A program made the translations under genes and the position numbers. Shown here piece by piece: positions 24,319-33,615 of a DNA stretch of 46,981 nt; within the stretch, counting starts at the first letter, position 1, and each line of letters opens with the position of its first letter. This DNA is from JALYNX01 sp044867525 (GTDB taxonomy: Bacteria > Actinomycetota > Acidimicrobiia > Spongiisociales > ZC4RG35). The notes beneath the pieces are model-generated. The model worked only from the letters and a program-made list of their open reading frames with translations, was not told the DNA's origin and made no database searches. The stretch is taken from the NCBI GenBank assembly GCA_044867525.1, contig JBIOVB010000041.1, positions 1 through 46,981 on the forward strand. The letters run 5' to 3'.

Positions 24319-24609
24319 TAACCCACAACGTAGAAACGCACGGTGACAGAAACGGCCGAAAACACCGGTCAGCAGCAAAGAAGTTCAAGAAAACCTCGCC
24401 AGAGACCGAGTCGGGTGTCGGATCCGGTCGAATGGAGAATGAATCACAGATCTCGAGCAGTCGACGGCGGACTTTTCCTGGAGGCTTTGGCTCTCAGACA
24501 AGGCGCCGGCGACAGGTAACGCCATTCGGCCTCAACTCCGGATCGCCGGCAGAATGACCGGGCGGTCCTGCCAAACTCCCGTCGACTCAGACCGTCGAGG
24601 AGGAGATGA

Positions 24610-25758
24610 ATGCGGATCGGGATCTTGACCGGTGGGGGAGACGTCCCTGGGCTGAACGCCTGCATCAAGGCGGTGGTCAATCGCGTGACCGGGGAAGGCC
24701 ACGAGGTTGTGGGTATCCGCCGCGGGTGGGGCGGCCTGGCGGAGACCAACCCTGACGACCCGGCATCGGGCGAGGCGAACCTGCTCCCTCTCGACCCGGG
24801 TTCGGTGCGCACCATCGATCGGACCGGGGGCACATTCCTCCACAGCTCACGGACCAACCCGGCCAAGGTGAGGACGTCGGACATGCCCGCATATCTGGCG
24901 GGGAACTTCGACGGGGAGGGCCCCCATGACATAACTCCCTATGTGCTCCGGGCGCTGGAGACCCACAACATCGACGTGATGATCCCGATCGGTGGCGATG
25001 ACACTCTGTCCTATGGCCTCCGCCTCCACGAGGAGGGAGTCCCGGTGATCGCAATCCCCAAGACGATGGACAACGACGTCCACGGCACCGACTACTGCAT
25101 CGGCTTCTCCACGGCAGTGAGTCGCGGGGTCCAATTCATCCACAGCCTGCGCACCGCGGCCGGGTCACACGAGCGGGTCGCGGTGGTCGAGTTGTTCGGC
25201 CGCTATAGCGGTGAGACCTCCCTGATCACGGCTTATCTCTCAGGAGTGGATCGGGCGATCATCTCCGAGGTTCCCTTCGACGTTGACAAGTTGGCGGGGT
25301 TCCTCAAGGCGGACCAGGCTGCCAACCCCTCCAATTACGCGATGATGACCATCTCAGAAGGGGCCCACCCGATGGAGGGTGAGATCCTGCTCACTGGGGA
25401 CGAAGACGCATACGGCCATCGCAAGCTCGGCGGGATCGGTGCCTTGACCGGGGAGCTGCTCAAGGAGCGCACCGGAGAGGGCATCCTCTACCAGCAGGTG
25501 GGATACCTGATGCGGTCGGGGGCGCCCGACTCCTTGGATCTGATGGTGGCCACGAACTACGCGGTGATGGCCTCGGACCTCGCAATGGAGGGAAGCCATG
25601 GCCGGATGGTCGCGCTCCGTGGGGGCACCTACACCGATGTCCCGATCGCCGTCACCAGGGAAGGCGTGAAGCGAGTCGACGTCGACGAGTTGTACGACGT
25701 CGACGCCTATCGCCCCAAGGTGCGACACGTGCTCGGCAAGCCGATGTTCCTCTACTGA
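24610..25758 (+). CDS. 6-phosphofructokinase, pyrophosphate-type motifs
   Basis: A 382-residue PfkA-family enzyme that phosphorylates fructose 6-phosphate. Phosphate-donor motifs are GGDDT (residues 128-132) and PKTMDND (150-156). In ATP-dependent enzymes these read GGDGS/T and PGTIDND; Asp in the first and Lys in the second are the changes associated with pyrophosphate use. So a reversible PPi-dependent reaction is inferred, but donor choice needs an assay. Other conserved parts are LTGGGDVPGLNACI and ELFGRYSGET. The ATG follows a strong GAGGAGGAGATGA. The gene stands alone with about 290 upstream bases in which I see no other gene. Confidence 0.9.
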   Translation: MRIGILTGGGDVPGLNACIKAVVNRVTGEGHEVVGIRRGWGGLAETNPDDPASGEANLLPLDPGSVRTIDRTGGTFLHSSRTNPAKVRTSDMPAYLAGNFDGEGPHDITPYVLRALETHNIDVMIPIGGDDTLSYGLRLHEEGVPVIAIPKTMDNDVHGTDYCIGFSTAVSRGVQFIHSLRTAAGSHERVAVVELFGRYSGETSLITAYLSGVDRAIISEVPFDVDKLAGFLKADQAANPSNYAMMTISEGAHPMEGEILLTGDEDAYGHRKLGGIGALTGELLKERTGEGILYQQVGYLMRSGAPDSLDLMVATNYAVMASDLAMEGSHGRMVALRGGTYTDVPIAVTREGVKRVDVDELYDVDAYRPKVRHVLGKPMFLY

Positions 25759-25771
25759 GGCCGGCCCGCCT

Positions 25772-26818
25772 TCAACGTCGACGTTTGGAAGCCAGCCGAA
25801 ACAACGCACGCGCCCCCTCGCCAAGCGGCTCGAACCGGGCGTCCTTGGTCTGGCCCCGCAGCCACCGGGCATAGATCTGCTGCAGCACGATTGCCAGCTT
25901 CCAGGTCCCGAAGACGACATACCAATCGACCTCGGTCAGATCTCGGCCGGAGTGTGCACCGTAGGCCGTAATCGCCTCATCGCGGCTCAGCCAGCCGGGG
26001 ACATCGGTAGGCATGGGGCTGAGCGCGGTGTGCTCCTCGTCGGCGTCGTACCACGAGGCCATGAGCGTCCCCAGGTCGGCCAGAGGGTCACCCCGGGTCG
26101 CCATGTCCCAATCGAACACCGCGACGGCGGAACCAGGATCGTCCGGCGAAACAGCCATGTTGTCCAGCCGCCAGTCGTTGTGGAGCAGTGTGACCTCGCG
26201 TGAGCGCGGCATGCTGGACGCGAGCCAATCACCCACCTCGTCTGCGGCTCGGTTCTCCTCATGACGGGATTTGTCCCAGCGCCCCGCCCATCCCTCCACC
26301 TGCCGCCTCAGGAAGTCCTCGGGGTGCCCCAGGTCGCCGAGCTCGCATTGGTCCGGATCCACCGCATGGAACTCGGCAAGAGTGGCCACAACGACCTCGG
26401 AGAGCGCACGGTTGCTCCCGGGGTCCGCTCCGCCCCCGAACCCTGGCGGGATCCGGTCGCGGACGACGATCCCTTCGCGCTTCTCCATGAGGAAGAACGG
26501 CGATCCGATCACTTCCGGATCATCGGAGAACGCATATGCCCTTGGCGCCTTCGGGAACGAGCGCCAGAGTCGGGAAAGGACCTCGTGCTCCCTCCTCATG
26601 TCGTGCGAGCGGGGAGCGACCGGCCCCAGGGGAGGGCGCCTCAACACCAGCTCCTCGCCGGAAGGGAAGGTGAGGAGGTAGGTGAGGTTGGCCTTGCCTC
26701 CGGCATATTGCTCGACACGAGGGACACCACCGGGCAAACCTTCCTGCGCTTCGATCCACCCGACGAGCCGATCGAGTTCGAATGCCTCGTCCTCGCGCAC
26801 CGGGATCAGGTCACCCAC
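25772..26818 (-). CDS. Aminoglycoside phosphotransferase-like kinase (ACAD10-type)
   Basis: A 348-residue protein-kinase-fold enzyme. The catalytic loop is LLHNDWRLDNM and the metal loop is VFDWDMATRGDP; the N-terminal lobe has the G-rich GGKANLTYLL and the ATP-binding lysine region EELVLRRPP. The sequence is closest in style to the APH proteins associated with fatty acid metabolism (ACAD10/11-like), which are thought to phosphorylate hydroxyacyl substrates, rather than to antibiotic-resistance kinases. It converges on the phosphofructokinase gene with a 13-base gap and diverges from the DUF885 gene. The substrate is unknown. Confidence 0.85.
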   Translation of the reverse strand: MGDLIPVREDEAFELDRLVGWIEAQEGLPGGVPRVEQYAGGKANLTYLLTFPSGEELVLRRPPLGPVAPRSHDMRREHEVLSRLWRSFPKAPRAYAFSDDPEVIGSPFFLMEKREGIVVRDRIPPGFGGGADPGSNRALSEVVVATLAEFHAVDPDQCELGDLGHPEDFLRRQVEGWAGRWDKSRHEENRAADEVGDWLASSMPRSREVTLLHNDWRLDNMAVSPDDPGSAVAVFDWDMATRGDPLADLGTLMASWYDADEEHTALSPMPTDVPGWLSRDEAITAYGAHSGRDLTEVDWYVVFGTWKLAIVLQQIYARWLRGQTKDARFEPLGEGARALFRLASKRRR

Positions 26819-26875
26819 GAGGCGAGGGTATCCGACGGGGGTCTACCCTCGGCTTTCGCCTTTTCAGAGGAGCAG

Positions 26876-28528
26876 ATGAGCACACCGTTCGAGATCTCAG
26901 ACAGGTTCACCGACCAGTGGTCAGACCTGACGCCCATTGACGCCACCAGGGTCGGGATCGCGGGAAGGGACCATCTGTGGGACGACCTCTCGCCTGATGG
27001 CGAGGCGGCTCGCACCGACCTGGCCCGGGCGACTCGCGCCGAGCTTGCTCCCCATTTCGATCATCCCGAGGCACACCAGGCCAAAGCGGCCAAGGTGCTC
27101 TCGGCGTGGATGGATCGGAGAATTGCCGACCATGAGCGGGGCAAGTGGAAGTACGACATCAACCACATCTACAGCCCTTTCCAACGAGTGCGTGACGACT
27201 TCGACGTGATGTCCAAGGAAGGAACGGAGGCCTGGTCCAACATCGCAACCCGTCTCGAGACCTTCGGGCAGCCGCTTGCCGGCTATCGGACCAGCCTCGA
27301 GGTGGGCCTCGACGAGAACCTGACCGCGGCCCGGCGACAGGTGGAGTCCCTCATCGAGCAGGTCCGTGCCGCGGCCGACGCCAACTCCCGTTTCGCCGAA
27401 TTCCCAGAGCAGGCCGCTTTGAGCGGCGGAGACCCGGAGCGGGTGCGGGCCGCGGTCGACGAGGCGCGAGCGGCCTGCGCCGCATTCGCGGACTGGCTCG
27501 AGACCGGGTATCTGCCTCGGGCGACGCCCCAAGACGCGGTCGGAGAAGAGCGCTACATCGACGCCGCTGACGACTATCTGGGATTGATCATCGATCCCCA
27601 TGAGACCTACGAATGGGGATGGTCCGAGGTCCACCGGCTGCGGGGGGAGATGACTGCAACCGCAGAGGCGATCGAACCCGGCAAGACCATCGAGGACGTT
27701 ATCGAGCTCCTCGACAACGACCCGCAGCGCTCGGCTCCCGACCATGACGCCTTCGCCCAATTCGTGCAGGAGATCCAGGACACTGCGGTCAGCCAGTTGA
27801 ACGGGACCCATTTCGATGTCCCGCACGAGTTGAAGACCGTCACCGTCAACATCGCGCCACCCGGCGGCAGCCTTGGAGCTTGGTACCACGGTCCGTCCGA
27901 GGACTTCTCACGTCCGGGCTCTATCTGGTACGCCCCCGGGGAGCGGCAGCGAATCCCCTACTGGGGTGAGGTCTCTACCGCCTATCACGAGGGATTTCCC
28001 GGGCATCACCTCCAGGTGGGGACCGCGGTGATCAACCGCGAGCGGCTTTCCCGATTCCATCGCATGTACATCTGGTACTCCGGCGCGGGGGAGGGTTGGG
28101 CCCTCTACGCGGAGCGCCTAATGGACGAGCTCGGCTATTTCGAGAAGCCCGAATACCGTTTGGGGCTGATAGCCAGCCAGCTGTTCCGCGCAGTGCGTGT
28201 GGTGCTCGACATCGGCGTCCAGCTCGGGCTGAGGATCCCTGACGACGCACCGTTGCATGCTGGGGAGATCTGGGGCTACGGCCCGGCCGTCGACTACATC
28301 GAGCAGGTGGGATACCAGCCCCGTGACATGGCCGAGTCAGAGGTCAAGCGCTACCTCGGATGGTATGGGCAGGCGATCTCTTACAAGGTTGGGGAGCGGG
28401 AGATCCTCGCCATCAGGGAAGATGCCATGTCTCGCCTCGGTGCCGGTTTCGATCGAAAGGACTTCCACCGGCGGATGCTCGACGCCGGTGCCATCCGTCT
28501 CGACCACCTCCGCGAGGCGATGGCTTGA
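26876..28528 (+). CDS. DUF885 family metallohydrolase
   Basis: A 550-residue protein of the DUF885 family, usual length for the group. The metal-binding motif HEGFPGHH lies about three quarters along, and WYSGAGEGWALYAERLMDE downstream supplies another conserved glutamate region, as in zinc-peptidase-like folds. No signal peptide is visible, so it is probably cytoplasmic. ATG 26876 is preceded by AGAGGAGCAG; the open frame extends far upstream but there only mirrors the opposite-strand kinase gene. It is coupled to the flavin reductase by a TTGA overlap. Characterised substrates for the family are few. Confidence 0.85.
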   Translation: MSTPFEISDRFTDQWSDLTPIDATRVGIAGRDHLWDDLSPDGEAARTDLARATRAELAPHFDHPEAHQAKAAKVLSAWMDRRIADHERGKWKYDINHIYSPFQRVRDDFDVMSKEGTEAWSNIATRLETFGQPLAGYRTSLEVGLDENLTAARRQVESLIEQVRAAADANSRFAEFPEQAALSGGDPERVRAAVDEARAACAAFADWLETGYLPRATPQDAVGEERYIDAADDYLGLIIDPHETYEWGWSEVHRLRGEMTATAEAIEPGKTIEDVIELLDNDPQRSAPDHDAFAQFVQEIQDTAVSQLNGTHFDVPHELKTVTVNIAPPGGSLGAWYHGPSEDFSRPGSIWYAPGERQRIPYWGEVSTAYHEGFPGHHLQVGTAVINRERLSRFHRMYIWYSGAGEGWALYAERLMDELGYFEKPEYRLGLIASQLFRAVRVVLDIGVQLGLRIPDDAPLHAGEIWGYGPAVDYIEQVGYQPRDMAESEVKRYLGWYGQAISYKVGEREILAIREDAMSRLGAGFDRKDFHRRMLDAGAIRLDHLREAMA

Positions 28529-29133
28529 ACAAGCGCTCCTTCGACCTCGCCTCCGCGGAGTCGAGCGATCGCTACAAGCTGCTGTCGGGCCTTGTGATCC
28601 CGAGGCCGATCGGGTGGATCGGCACCCGCCGGGGAGATGGCAGTTTCAACCTCGCTCCGTTCTCGTTCTTCAATGCCGTCTCCAGTGACCCGCCGGTCGT
28701 CCTTTTCTCGGCTGGGCGGCATAGTGACCGGCCCAAGGACTCGGCGACTAACGCCGAGACTGCAGGCGTGTTCACCGTCAACATCGTTTCCGAGGAGCTG
28801 GCCGCCGCGATGAACCAGACTTCTGCCGGCCTCGGACCTGAGGACGACGAATTCGCCGTTGCCGGGCTGACGCCAATCCTTGGCACGCTGGTCGATGCCC
28901 CAATGGTCGCCGAATCGCCGGCGAACCTCGAGTGCCGCGTGACGGAAGTGATCACAGTCGCCGGTGCCGCCGGCACCAGGTTGGTGCTCGGGGAGGTGGT
29001 GATGGTCCACATTCGGGAGGACGCTCTCAGTGGGACCCGTGTCGACCCCGATGTCATCCGGGCGGTGGGCCGGCTGGCAGGCAGCTCGTACACCACGACC
29101 CGCGACCGATTCGAGCTCGATCGACCCGGATGA
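28525..29133 (+). CDS. Flavin reductase-like FMN-binding split-barrel protein
   Basis: A 202-residue protein of the flavin reductase domain family. The N-terminal LVIPRPIGWIGTR and NLAPFSFFNAVSSDPP segments form the FMN-binding part. It may supply reduced flavin to an unidentified monooxygenase or act as an FMN-dependent reductase by itself. The start is TTG 28525, overlapping the DUF885 stop as TTGA; there is no suitable ATG. The next gene begins 50 bases downstream. Confidence 0.82.
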   Translation: MNKRSFDLASAESSDRYKLLSGLVIPRPIGWIGTRRGDGSFNLAPFSFFNAVSSDPPVVLFSAGRHSDRPKDSATNAETAGVFTVNIVSEELAAAMNQTSAGLGPEDDEFAVAGLTPILGTLVDAPMVAESPANLECRVTEVITVAGAAGTRLVLGEVVMVHIREDALSGTRVDPDVIRAVGRLAGSSYTTTRDRFELDRPG

Positions 29134-29183
29134 GCCCTCACACTCTGAACTGAATCTGCGCCAATCGCTGCCGATAACAAGAC

Positions 29184-30872
29184 GTGGCCATCTCAAAGCT
29201 GATCAGCCGGGTTTCGGCCGAGGCTCGATCCCTTCTGGTGGCAGTGCTCATCGGCTCGATTGGCGTTGGGGCTTCGATCGCCCTCTACGTGGTCCTGCGT
29301 GCCGACGAGTCGGCTGCGGAATCCGAACGCCTCGCCGGGGCTGGCGATGAAGTGGTTCGAGTGGTCAACGACATCGAAGCCGTCGCCACCGAGCAGGTCC
29401 TCGCTATACGGGGCCTTTTCGAGTCCAGCGAGGAAGTCACCGACGCCGAGTTCGAGAGGTTCGTAGAAGTCATCGGGCAGCCCTCGAAGAATCGCCTCGC
29501 ATTCGCGGAGCACGTTCCTGGAGCCGAGTTGGGCCAATTCGAATCCCTGGTCCGCGCCGCCCGACCCAACTACTTGGTCCACGATTCGTCGGGACCGATC
29601 GCTCGGAATCAACCCGAGAGGTCCTACTGGCCCTTGACCTACTCCTCGGCGGGCGGGGCCGGATTCGCATATGGCTTCGACCTCGGTTCGGTTCCTGCCA
29701 TCGCGATCGCTATCGAGAGCGCCCTCGCGCTGCAGACCCCGGTGGCCACAGGATTCGTCACACTGCCCGGTGACGAGGAGGCGGGGGACATCGTCATCGT
29801 CGCCAGTGTCCATTCGGAGCAGGTTCCGATAGGTGTCGCGATCGTCACTGTTCAACTCGATGAGATCCTGGGAGAGCGGGTCGCGCACCTCCTCGGCTCG
29901 GATTCTGCTGTGAAGCTGCGCATGTCGAATGGCGGGTCGGTGCCGGCACACCTGGCCGAATCGAGGGGAGCCTGGCGAGCGACCGTCGACTTGGGCGGGC
30001 AGCCATTGGTGTTGGGCTTGGAGGACACCGGGGCCGAGTCCGAATCGTCGCGGCACGCCACGGTCTCCCTTGTTGCCATCATCGTCTCCTTGGCGGCAGG
30101 ATGGTTCGCCTACGGTGCCTCACGTCGTCGTGCCGTCAGTGTCGAGCTCGGTCGCCTGCAGGAGAGCCTGCGTGAGAAGGACCGGTTCCTCGCCAGCGTC
30201 AGTCACGAGCTGCGGACCCCGCTGACCGCGGTCGTCGGGATCCTCGACATCCTTTCTTCTGACGAGGTCGATCTCGGGCAGGACGAGCGCAACTCGTTGG
30301 TGGCTGATGCAAGGGAGAGCGCTGCGGACCTAGAACGTCTGGTCGAGGATCATCTGACAGCGGCGCGCCTCTCTGCCGGCGCACTGACCGTTGTGTCGGA
30401 AACTGTGGACCTCGACGATTTGATGCGAAGCGTCGTCTCCAGCCTCAACCTCCCGTCACCGTTGCTGGTGACGGTCGAGGAGCTCGGTGCCTGCCTCGGG
30501 GACCGGCTCCGGATCCGGCAGATTGCGAGGAACATCCTGCGAAATGGGGCACGCTACGCGGTGGCGAGCATCGAAGTCCGGAGAGTCGACATCGCACCTG
30601 ATCGGGTGCGGATCGAGATCACCAACGACGGGGAGCCGGTGTCCCCGAGCATCGCAGAGCGGTTGTTCGAGCCATTCGTCGGATTGGGTCAGCCCGGCCA
30701 GCCGGAGTCGATCGGGTTGGGGCTTGCCATCTCCAGAGACCTGGCGCGGCGTATGGGAGGTGACCTGGACTATGACTACATCGAGGGTCGGGCCTGCTTC
30801 GGGTTGACCCTCCCCACCGTGGCCGTCGATGCAGAGATCCAGCCGGCGACTGCCGAGGGTCTCACGCGCTGA
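29184..30872 (+). CDS. CHASE-domain sensor histidine kinase
   Basis: A 562-residue membrane kinase starting at GTG 29184. Membrane segments lie at about residues 17-38 and 292-311, enclosing an extracytoplasmic CHASE-type sensor domain (about 70-230). The phosphoacceptor His341 sits in SVSHELRTPLTAV, followed by a HATPase domain with an N-box (QIARNILRNGARYA), a variant G1 box (ITNDGEPV), LFEPF and the G2 box GLGLAIS. No response regulator lies beside it, so it is an orphan kinase here. CHASE domains bind small ligands such as cytokinin-like molecules, but no ligand can be assigned. The downstream neighbour is convergent. Confidence 0.88.
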   Translation: MAISKLISRVSAEARSLLVAVLIGSIGVGASIALYVVLRADESAAESERLAGAGDEVVRVVNDIEAVATEQVLAIRGLFESSEEVTDAEFERFVEVIGQPSKNRLAFAEHVPGAELGQFESLVRAARPNYLVHDSSGPIARNQPERSYWPLTYSSAGGAGFAYGFDLGSVPAIAIAIESALALQTPVATGFVTLPGDEEAGDIVIVASVHSEQVPIGVAIVTVQLDEILGERVAHLLGSDSAVKLRMSNGGSVPAHLAESRGAWRATVDLGGQPLVLGLEDTGAESESSRHATVSLVAIIVSLAAGWFAYGASRRRAVSVELGRLQESLREKDRFLASVSHELRTPLTAVVGILDILSSDEVDLGQDERNSLVADARESAADLERLVEDHLTAARLSAGALTVVSETVDLDDLMRSVVSSLNLPSPLLVTVEELGACLGDRLRIRQIARNILRNGARYAVASIEVRRVDIAPDRVRIEITNDGEPVSPSIAERLFEPFVGLGQPGQPESIGLGLAISRDLARRMGGDLDYDYIEGRACFGLTLPTVAVDAEIQPATAEGLTR

Positions 30873-30911
30873 AGCCTCCTTGGCATCACATTCCAAGTGC
30901 CTGGACTCGAC

Positions 30912-32078
30912 CTAGTTGCAGTCGTGGGCGATGAGGGTGGGGTAGGGGTTGATCACCAGGCCACCTATGTACATGCCGAAGTGGAGATGGGGATGGGTGC
31001 CCTGGGCGTTGCCCGAATCTCCCACGTAGCCGATGACGTCACCTGCGTTGACCTTGCCGCTCTTCCCCTTGGAATCGAGGTGGCTTCCGATGTACTCCAC
31101 CCCATCGCTCCCGATGAGGTTGAACTGAAGCCCGCCCAGTGGGCCGGTCTTGAAGCGAACCGTGCCCGACACCGGGGCCCGAATCTCGGCTCCGTACTTC
31201 GTGAACAGGTCATTCCCCTCGTGGAACCTGGTGCCGCCGGCTCGGGGGAATCCCCAGTCGTTGAAGAAGCTGGCGTTTGCCACCGGGCACACCCAACCGT
31301 TGCCACCGCCCGGCACCGTGAGCTTCTGGCCCGACCGGATGAGGTTGATGTTGCTGATCCCGTTGTTGGAGGCGATCTTGGAGATGGTCGTGTCGAAGCG
31401 GGCGGCGATATCCCCGAGGCGATCCCCCTGCTGCACCGTGTAACTGCCCGACCCGCCGGAACCTCGTGCCGTGAACGCCGGGCCGTCGAGAAAGAGCCTG
31501 GTTCCGGTGTAGACCCGGCCGTTGGATACTCCGTTGGCGGCGGCTATGTCGTCGGCACTGACTCCCTTGTAGAGGTTGGCGATGGAGTCGAGGGTTTGGC
31601 CGCGTTCGACGACATGGAAGCGCCCCGAGCGGCTGTACTTGCCCGAGGGCTCCTCGTTCGATCCCTCACTCTCTCCGTCCGAGTTGCCCGACGCGCGCGC
31701 TGCGCCCGATCCGCCACCACCGGGGATCACCAGTTTCTGGCCAGGGAAGAGGAGGTCGGGATCGGAGAGCTTGTTCGCTTTTGCCAGGGAGCCTGCACCG
31801 GTGCCGTATCGGGTTGCGATCCGGTATAGGGATTCGCCCTTGGCGACAACGTGGATCTTGTCCTTGGCCGGGATGAAAAGGACCTGGCCCGGATGTATGA
31901 GGTCGGGGTTGGAGATGTTGTTGGCGGCGACGATCTTGGAGAGTCCGATGTCGTGATCACGAGCGATCTCACCCAGTGTGTCACCGGGTTTCACCGTGTA
32001 GTCAACAGAGAAAACGGCTATCAGAAGAGCGAGACCCGTGGCGATTGCGAGAGCACGGGTCCGACGATCGACCGGCAT
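30912..32078 (-). CDS. Secreted LysM/M23 cell-wall endopeptidase
   Basis: A 388-residue exported protein. An N-terminal signal or anchor segment (about residues 8-24) is followed by four LysM repeats at about 26-70, 75-118, 153-197 and 212-256, then a Gly-rich linker and a C-terminal M23 peptidase domain. Zinc ligands are His286 and Asp290 (RFHEGNDLF) and His366 (HPHLHFG), with His364 as the likely catalytic partner. It should bind peptidoglycan and cut cross-links during growth or division. ATG 32078 follows GAAGGAG at about 11 bases. The 120-base upstream region is AT-richer than average but I could not identify a riboswitch in it. Confidence 0.9.
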   Translation of the reverse strand: MPVDRRTRALAIATGLALLIAVFSVDYTVKPGDTLGEIARDHDIGLSKIVAANNISNPDLIHPGQVLFIPAKDKIHVVAKGESLYRIATRYGTGAGSLAKANKLSDPDLLFPGQKLVIPGGGGSGAARASGNSDGESEGSNEEPSGKYSRSGRFHVVERGQTLDSIANLYKGVSADDIAAANGVSNGRVYTGTRLFLDGPAFTARGSGGSGSYTVQQGDRLGDIAARFDTTISKIASNNGISNINLIRSGQKLTVPGGGNGWVCPVANASFFNDWGFPRAGGTRFHEGNDLFTKYGAEIRAPVSGTVRFKTGPLGGLQFNLIGSDGVEYIGSHLDSKGKSGKVNAGDVIGYVGDSGNAQGTHPHLHFGMYIGGLVINPYPTLIAHDCN

Positions 32079-32200
32079 GAAGGCTCAGCTCCTTCAGCCC
32101 CTGAAACCACTCCGCGAAAATCAAGCCTAACCCCGAAGCCCGGTTTTGCCAGAAAAATCTCTGAAATGCCCGTTGCCGGGTCAATTTCACCGTCGTTCGG

Positions 32201-32521
32201 TCAGTCGATGGCCTGTGCCCGCTCGATCCAGGATCGGGCGCGCGCACCGCTCACGCCGGCCGCCTCGGCAACTCGGTCGGGAGAGGCGGCAGCCAGCTTG
32301 GCGGGGCTGTCGATCCCGGCACCCTTGAGACGTCCCGCGAACACCGGGCCGATGCCGCCGATGACGTCGATTCCGGCGGCGCTCGATGTGGTGTCTGACG
32401 AGCGGAACGTGGGCGGCTCTGGCTCGCGTGAGGTCGCCACAGAAATGAAGCGGTCACGCATCGCCCAGACGATGGCGGCCAAACCGCCAACGACTCCAAC
32501 GATCTTGGCCAATCGCTTCAT
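32201..32521 (-). CDS. Small membrane protein with a helix-hairpin-helix domain
   Basis: A 106-residue protein with an N-terminal hydrophobic segment (KIVGVVGGLAAIVWAM) and a C-terminal helix-hairpin-helix domain (GIDVIGGIGPVFAGRLKGAG and a second hairpin around AGVSGARARSWIERA). The fold resembles DUF4332-type and ribosomal/DNA-binding HhH modules. It may tether nucleic acid or protein to the membrane; function is unknown. ATG 32521 begins at the hydrophobic segment. It diverges from the luciferase-like gene, with 44 bases between. Confidence 0.75.
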   Translation of the reverse strand: MKRLAKIVGVVGGLAAIVWAMRDRFISVATSREPEPPTFRSSDTTSSAAGIDVIGGIGPVFAGRLKGAGIDSPAKLAAASPDRVAEAAGVSGARARSWIERAQAID

Positions 32522-32565
32522 GAGCCCAGGGTACCCATCGGGCCCGCTGTCTACGCTGGCTCTAG

Positions 32566-33582
32566 ATGAAGGTCGACTTCTATTTTCCTCCCGGCCCTCC
32601 ACAAACCGCCGACGAGGCCGCTCGGGAGGCAGTGGAGTTGGGCTACGACGGTTTCTTCAGCGCAGAGACGCAGTACGACCCGTTCCTGCCGCTGTTGATG
32701 GCGGCTGCGTCAGCACCCGGCCTCGAGATCGGGACAGCCATCGCCGTGGCGTTCGCTCGCTCGCCGATGGTGACCGCCATGACCTCGTGGGACCTGGCCC
32801 GGGCTTCGGGGGGAAGATTCATCCTTGGGCTCGGCACCCAGGTCCGGGCCCATATCGTCCGCAGGTTCGGCGCGATCTGGGACCACCCTGGTCCGCGACT
32901 CCGGGACTACATCGAGGCGCTGCGCGCCATATGGAGCTCCTGGCAGTCATCGACACCACTACGTCATGAGGGCGAGTTCTATCAATTGACGCTGATGACC
33001 CCGTTCTTCGATCCCGGCCCGATTCCCCATCCGGAGATCCCGATCTACATCGCCGGTGTTGGGCCGGTTCTCAGCCGGCTCGCAGGCGAGGTCTGCGATG
33101 GTTTCCACGTCCACCCTTTCCACACCGTTCGCTATCTCGATCAGGTCGTGCTCCCAGGGATCGCTGCCGGGTCGGGTCGCGCCGGGCGTCATTTGGCCGA
33201 CGTGGAGAGAGCGACCACGGTTTTCGTGATGACCGGCGAGAGCGATTCCGAGATCGAGCAGTCCATGGAGCCGGTTCGCCAGCAGATCGCCTTCTATGCG
33301 TCCACGCCCTCCTACAGGCCGGTGCTCGAGGCCAACAACTGGGACTTCGGCGAACAGCTGACGGCGATGTCGAAGCGAGGGCAATGGGGGGAGATGGCCG
33401 CCCTGGTCCCCGACGATGTAGTGCTTGACGTCGGCGTGGCTGCGCCACTTAGCGTCCTTGGCGAGAAGATCCGAGCTCGATATGGCGACCGTGTGCAAAG
33501 GATCGGCTTCTACACGATCGGGTCGACGGTCGGTGCCGACCCGGAGACCGCAAGCGAGGTGATCCGCCAGATCAAGGCCTGA
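32566..33582 (+). CDS. Luciferase-like F420-dependent oxidoreductase (TIGR03617-like)
   Basis: A 338-residue LLM-family protein. Characteristic stretches are AVELGYDGFFSAETQYDPFL, ASGGRFILGLGTQV and IPIYIAGVGPVLSRLAGEV. The sequence resembles the F420-dependent subgroup common in mycobacteria and relatives. It stands apart from the catabolic cluster and shares no close similarity with the LLM protein at 9011 by eye. No ligand or substrate can be assigned. The ATG lies in the divergent spacer with the HhH gene. Confidence 0.85.
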   Translation: MKVDFYFPPGPPQTADEAAREAVELGYDGFFSAETQYDPFLPLLMAAASAPGLEIGTAIAVAFARSPMVTAMTSWDLARASGGRFILGLGTQVRAHIVRRFGAIWDHPGPRLRDYIEALRAIWSSWQSSTPLRHEGEFYQLTLMTPFFDPGPIPHPEIPIYIAGVGPVLSRLAGEVCDGFHVHPFHTVRYLDQVVLPGIAAGSGRAGRHLADVERATTVFVMTGESDSEIEQSMEPVRQQIAFYASTPSYRPVLEANNWDFGEQLTAMSKRGQWGEMAALVPDDVVLDVGVAAPLSVLGEKIRARYGDRVQRIGFYTIGSTVGADPETASEVIRQIKA

Positions 33583-33615
33583 CCCGAAATCCGCGGGGTG
33601 TGCCAGACTTTTCGC

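Noticed and set aside
25772..26818. Antibiotic-resistance aminoglycoside kinase
   Set aside because: The APH fold is clear, but sequence style and context fit the metabolic ACAD10-like group rather than resistance enzymes.
32079..32200. c-di-AMP riboswitch upstream of the LysM/M23 gene
   Set aside because: This class often precedes such genes, but the conserved riboswitch boxes are not present in this 120-base spacer.
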